Below, piece by piece: positions 6,730 to 7,615 of a DNA stretch of 7,615 nucleotides (within the stretch, counting starts at the first letter, position 1; every line of letters begins with the position of its first letter). The stretch spans positions 1-7,615 of the forward strand of contig JAMOMO010000378.1 of the NCBI GenBank assembly GCA_027067035.1, in the 5' to 3' direction. Source of the stretch: Desulfobulbaceae bacterium (GTDB lineage Bacteria; Desulfobacterota; Desulfobulbia; Desulfobulbales; Desulfocapsaceae). Below the pieces are notes generated by a model that was given only the letters and a program-made list of their open reading frames with translations, did not search any database and was not told where the DNA came from. Both the position numbers and the translations under genes were made by a program.

Positions 6730-6770
6730 AAAAGCCGCCGTATCAGCGTTGATACGGCGGCTTTTATATT
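6730..6770. terminator. Bidirectional intrinsic terminator between the kinase gene and tRNA-Ser
   Basis: AAAAGCCGCCGTATCA (6730-6745) and TGATACGGCGGCTTTT (6750-6765) pair perfectly over 16 bases around the loop GCGT. On the plus strand TTTTATATTTT follows; on the minus strand the stem ends in TTTTTC. It can therefore stop both the kinase transcript and the tRNA-Ser transcript, which converge on it. Confidence 0.95.
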
Positions 6771-6771
6771 T

Positions 6772-6857
6772 TGGCGGAGAGGGTGAGATTCGAACTCACG
6801 GTACTTGCGTACACACGCTTTCCAAGCGTGCGCCTTAAGCCACTCGGCCACCCCTCC
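6772..6857 (-). tRNA. tRNA-Ser, anticodon GGA, CCA encoded
   Basis: A class II tRNA of 86 nt. The acceptor stem is GGAGGGG/CCTCTCC (one G-U pair), and the D arm contains GCCGAGTGGCTTAAGGC. The anticodon stem CACGC/GCGTG carries the loop TTGGAAA, with anticodon GGA at 6821-6823. The long variable arm is GTAC-GCAA-GTAC, as serine tRNAs need, and the T arm is GTGAG-TTCGAAT-CTCAC. The discriminator base is G and CCA is encoded at 6772-6774. It reads UCC/UCU codons. It lies downstream of tadA on the same strand and ends almost directly at the shared terminator. Confidence 0.97.
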
Positions 6858-6889
6858 TCAAAAAAACATCCTTTGAAAGATAAGCAGCC

Positions 6890-6918
6890 TATTTAGCCTG
6901 AGAAAGGAAATTTCGCAA
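6890..6918 (-). promoter_or_regulatory. Possible promoter of tRNA-Ser
   Basis: On the minus strand TTGCGA (6918-6913, four of six consensus bases) is followed after 17 bases by TAAATA (6895-6890, three of six). The start point would fall about 25 bases before the mature tRNA. The -10 match is poor. The tRNA might instead be read from the tadA transcript, because the only stop signal after tadA is a four-pair stem followed by seven T's (6949-6939 on the minus strand). Confidence 0.3.
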
Positions 6919-6954
6919 TCAAAAACTCAGTTCACTGCAAAAAAAGAAGAGCTT

Positions 6955-7431
6955 TTACTTCGGGCGGTTTTTTTTGCGTCGCTCTTTAAAAAAGTTTTGA
7001 AGAAGGGCTGCGGATTGAGTTTCACAAATTCCCCCGCTGATTTCAAGATGGTGATTGAGAAGTTGGTCCCGGCCAATGGTGTAGCGTGAAACTGCAGCCC
7101 CTGTTTTTGGGTCATACGCTCCAAACACCAGGCGCTCCACCCGGGCGTGAATGATTGCCCCCATACACATGATGCAGGGTTCAAGGGTTACGTAGAGTGT
7201 TGTTCCCGGGATACGGTAGTTGCCAAGCTGTGCAGCACCGTTCCGCAATGCAATGATTTCCGCGTGGGCAGTGGGGTCACAGCGTGTTATCGGAGAGTTC
7301 ATGCCCTCTGCGATAAGCCTGTTGTTCAAGGTCAGGATGGCACCCACGGGGACCTCGTTTCGCACAGCAGCTGCCCTGGCCAGTGAAAGTGCCTGTTCCA
7401 TAAATTGTATGTCTGATTCTGTACTGTTCAT
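6955..7431 (-). CDS. tadA: tRNA-specific adenosine deaminase TadA
   Basis: TadA deaminates adenosine 34 to inosine in tRNA-Arg(ACG), letting one tRNA read CGU, CGC and CGA; it acts as a zinc-dependent homodimer in the cytoplasm and is usually essential. The 158-residue protein has the complete cytidine/deoxycytidylate deaminase fold signature: HAE at His56-Ala57-Glu58 (within DPTAHAEIIALR) and PCIMC with Cys86 and Cys89 (within LYVTLEPCIMCMGA). His56, Cys86 and Cys89 hold the zinc, and Glu58 is the proton shuttle. EVPVGAIL near residue 26, NYRI near 71 and FGAYDPKTGA near 103-112 are further TadA-type blocks. The basic tail RRKKNRPK is common in the family; its codons include a run of eight A's, too near the end to matter much. 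The ATG at 7431 has only a weak ribosome site; an internal Met11 is possible, but the longer form fits the family length. Confidence 0.96.
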   Translation of the reverse strand: MNSTESDIQFMEQALSLARAAAVRNEVPVGAILTLNNRLIAEGMNSPITRCDPTAHAEIIALRNGAAQLGNYRIPGTTLYVTLEPCIMCMGAIIHARVERLVFGAYDPKTGAAVSRYTIGRDQLLNHHLEISGGICETQSAALLQNFFKERRKKNRPK

Positions 7432-7508
7432 GATCTGTTCTGGCCTTATTTTCGATAGTTATCCTGAACTCGCGATGAAAACCTGCCGCCATGTGCCATG
7501 GTGGATTG

Positions 7509-7537
7509 ATTCTAGCAGTTTTTCTGAAAATCGCGAA
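7509..7537 (-). promoter_or_regulatory. Likely extended -10 promoter for tadA
   Basis: On the minus strand TGCTAGAAT (7517-7509) combines the extended -10 TG motif with TAGAAT, five of six consensus bases. A weak -35, TTCGCG (7537-7532), stands 17 bases upstream. Transcription would start near 7502, leaving a leader of about 70 bases. Upstream, from 7538 to the window end, the sequence is AT-rich without a recognisable gene. Confidence 0.45.
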
Positions 7538-7615
7538 CGCTTGCAGAGTCTGCTCCATGAAAAAAACTCTTTTTATTTGCATTGGCAATTATTTTCACAT
7601 ATGATTTTTGTGAAT

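Noticed and set aside
6772..6857. tRNA-Ser as an integration site of a mobile element
   Set aside because: No integrase gene and no repeated copy of the tRNA 3' end were found in the window.
6968..6975. A8 run in tadA as a second slippage site
   Set aside because: It falls five codons before the stop, after all catalytic motifs, so slippage would alter only the basic tail.
7557..7604. Plus-strand peptide frame beginning MKKTLFICIG near the window end
   Set aside because: It stops after 15 residues and lacks a ribosome site; the apparent signal-peptide start is chance AT-rich sequence.

Overview
The window is about 7.6 kb of bacterial chromosome and is mostly housekeeping genes. The protein styles point to Desulfobacterota (former Deltaproteobacteria), perhaps a Desulfobulbales relative: the RecR, YbaB and DnaX sequences, the 'GGVAHDLNNILSG' kinase box, and the gene order. 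That assignment is inference from remembered family sequences; no database search was run. All genes except one lie on the minus strand. No phage gene, transposase, integrase or CRISPR array is visible.

Layout, read along the minus strand from right to left: tadA (tRNA adenosine deaminase), tRNA-Ser(GGA), [a plus-strand hybrid sensor kinase], ffs (SRP RNA, found from sequence and folding), dnaX (clamp-loader tau/gamma), ybaB/ebfC, recR, a 520-base non-coding stretch, tRNA-Val(GAC), and the first 69 codons of thrS. The block tadA / tRNA-Ser / ffs / dnaX / ybaB / recR resembles the order known from Bacillus subtilis (tadA-scr-dnaX-yaaK-recR). The 839-residue kinase is the only gene facing the other way and appears to have been placed inside this block, between tRNA-Ser and ffs. 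It has its own sigma70-like promoter and ends at a perfect 16-bp bidirectional terminator shared with tRNA-Ser.

Functionally, ffs, the tRNAs, tadA and thrS serve translation and protein targeting, while dnaX, ybaB and recR serve replication and recombination. The kinase is a complete periplasmic-sensing hybrid: solute-binding domain, one TM, PAS, HisKA, HATPase and REC. It has no partner regulator in the window.

The most interesting point is a run of ten A's in the coding strand of dnaX, placed exactly between the AAA+/oligomerisation part and the proline-rich linker. Both alternative frames stop within a few codons. This is the expected design of a slippage site that makes a short gamma form beside full-length tau, as described for Thermus thermophilus. 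I found no clearly undescribed system; the remaining findings are modest.
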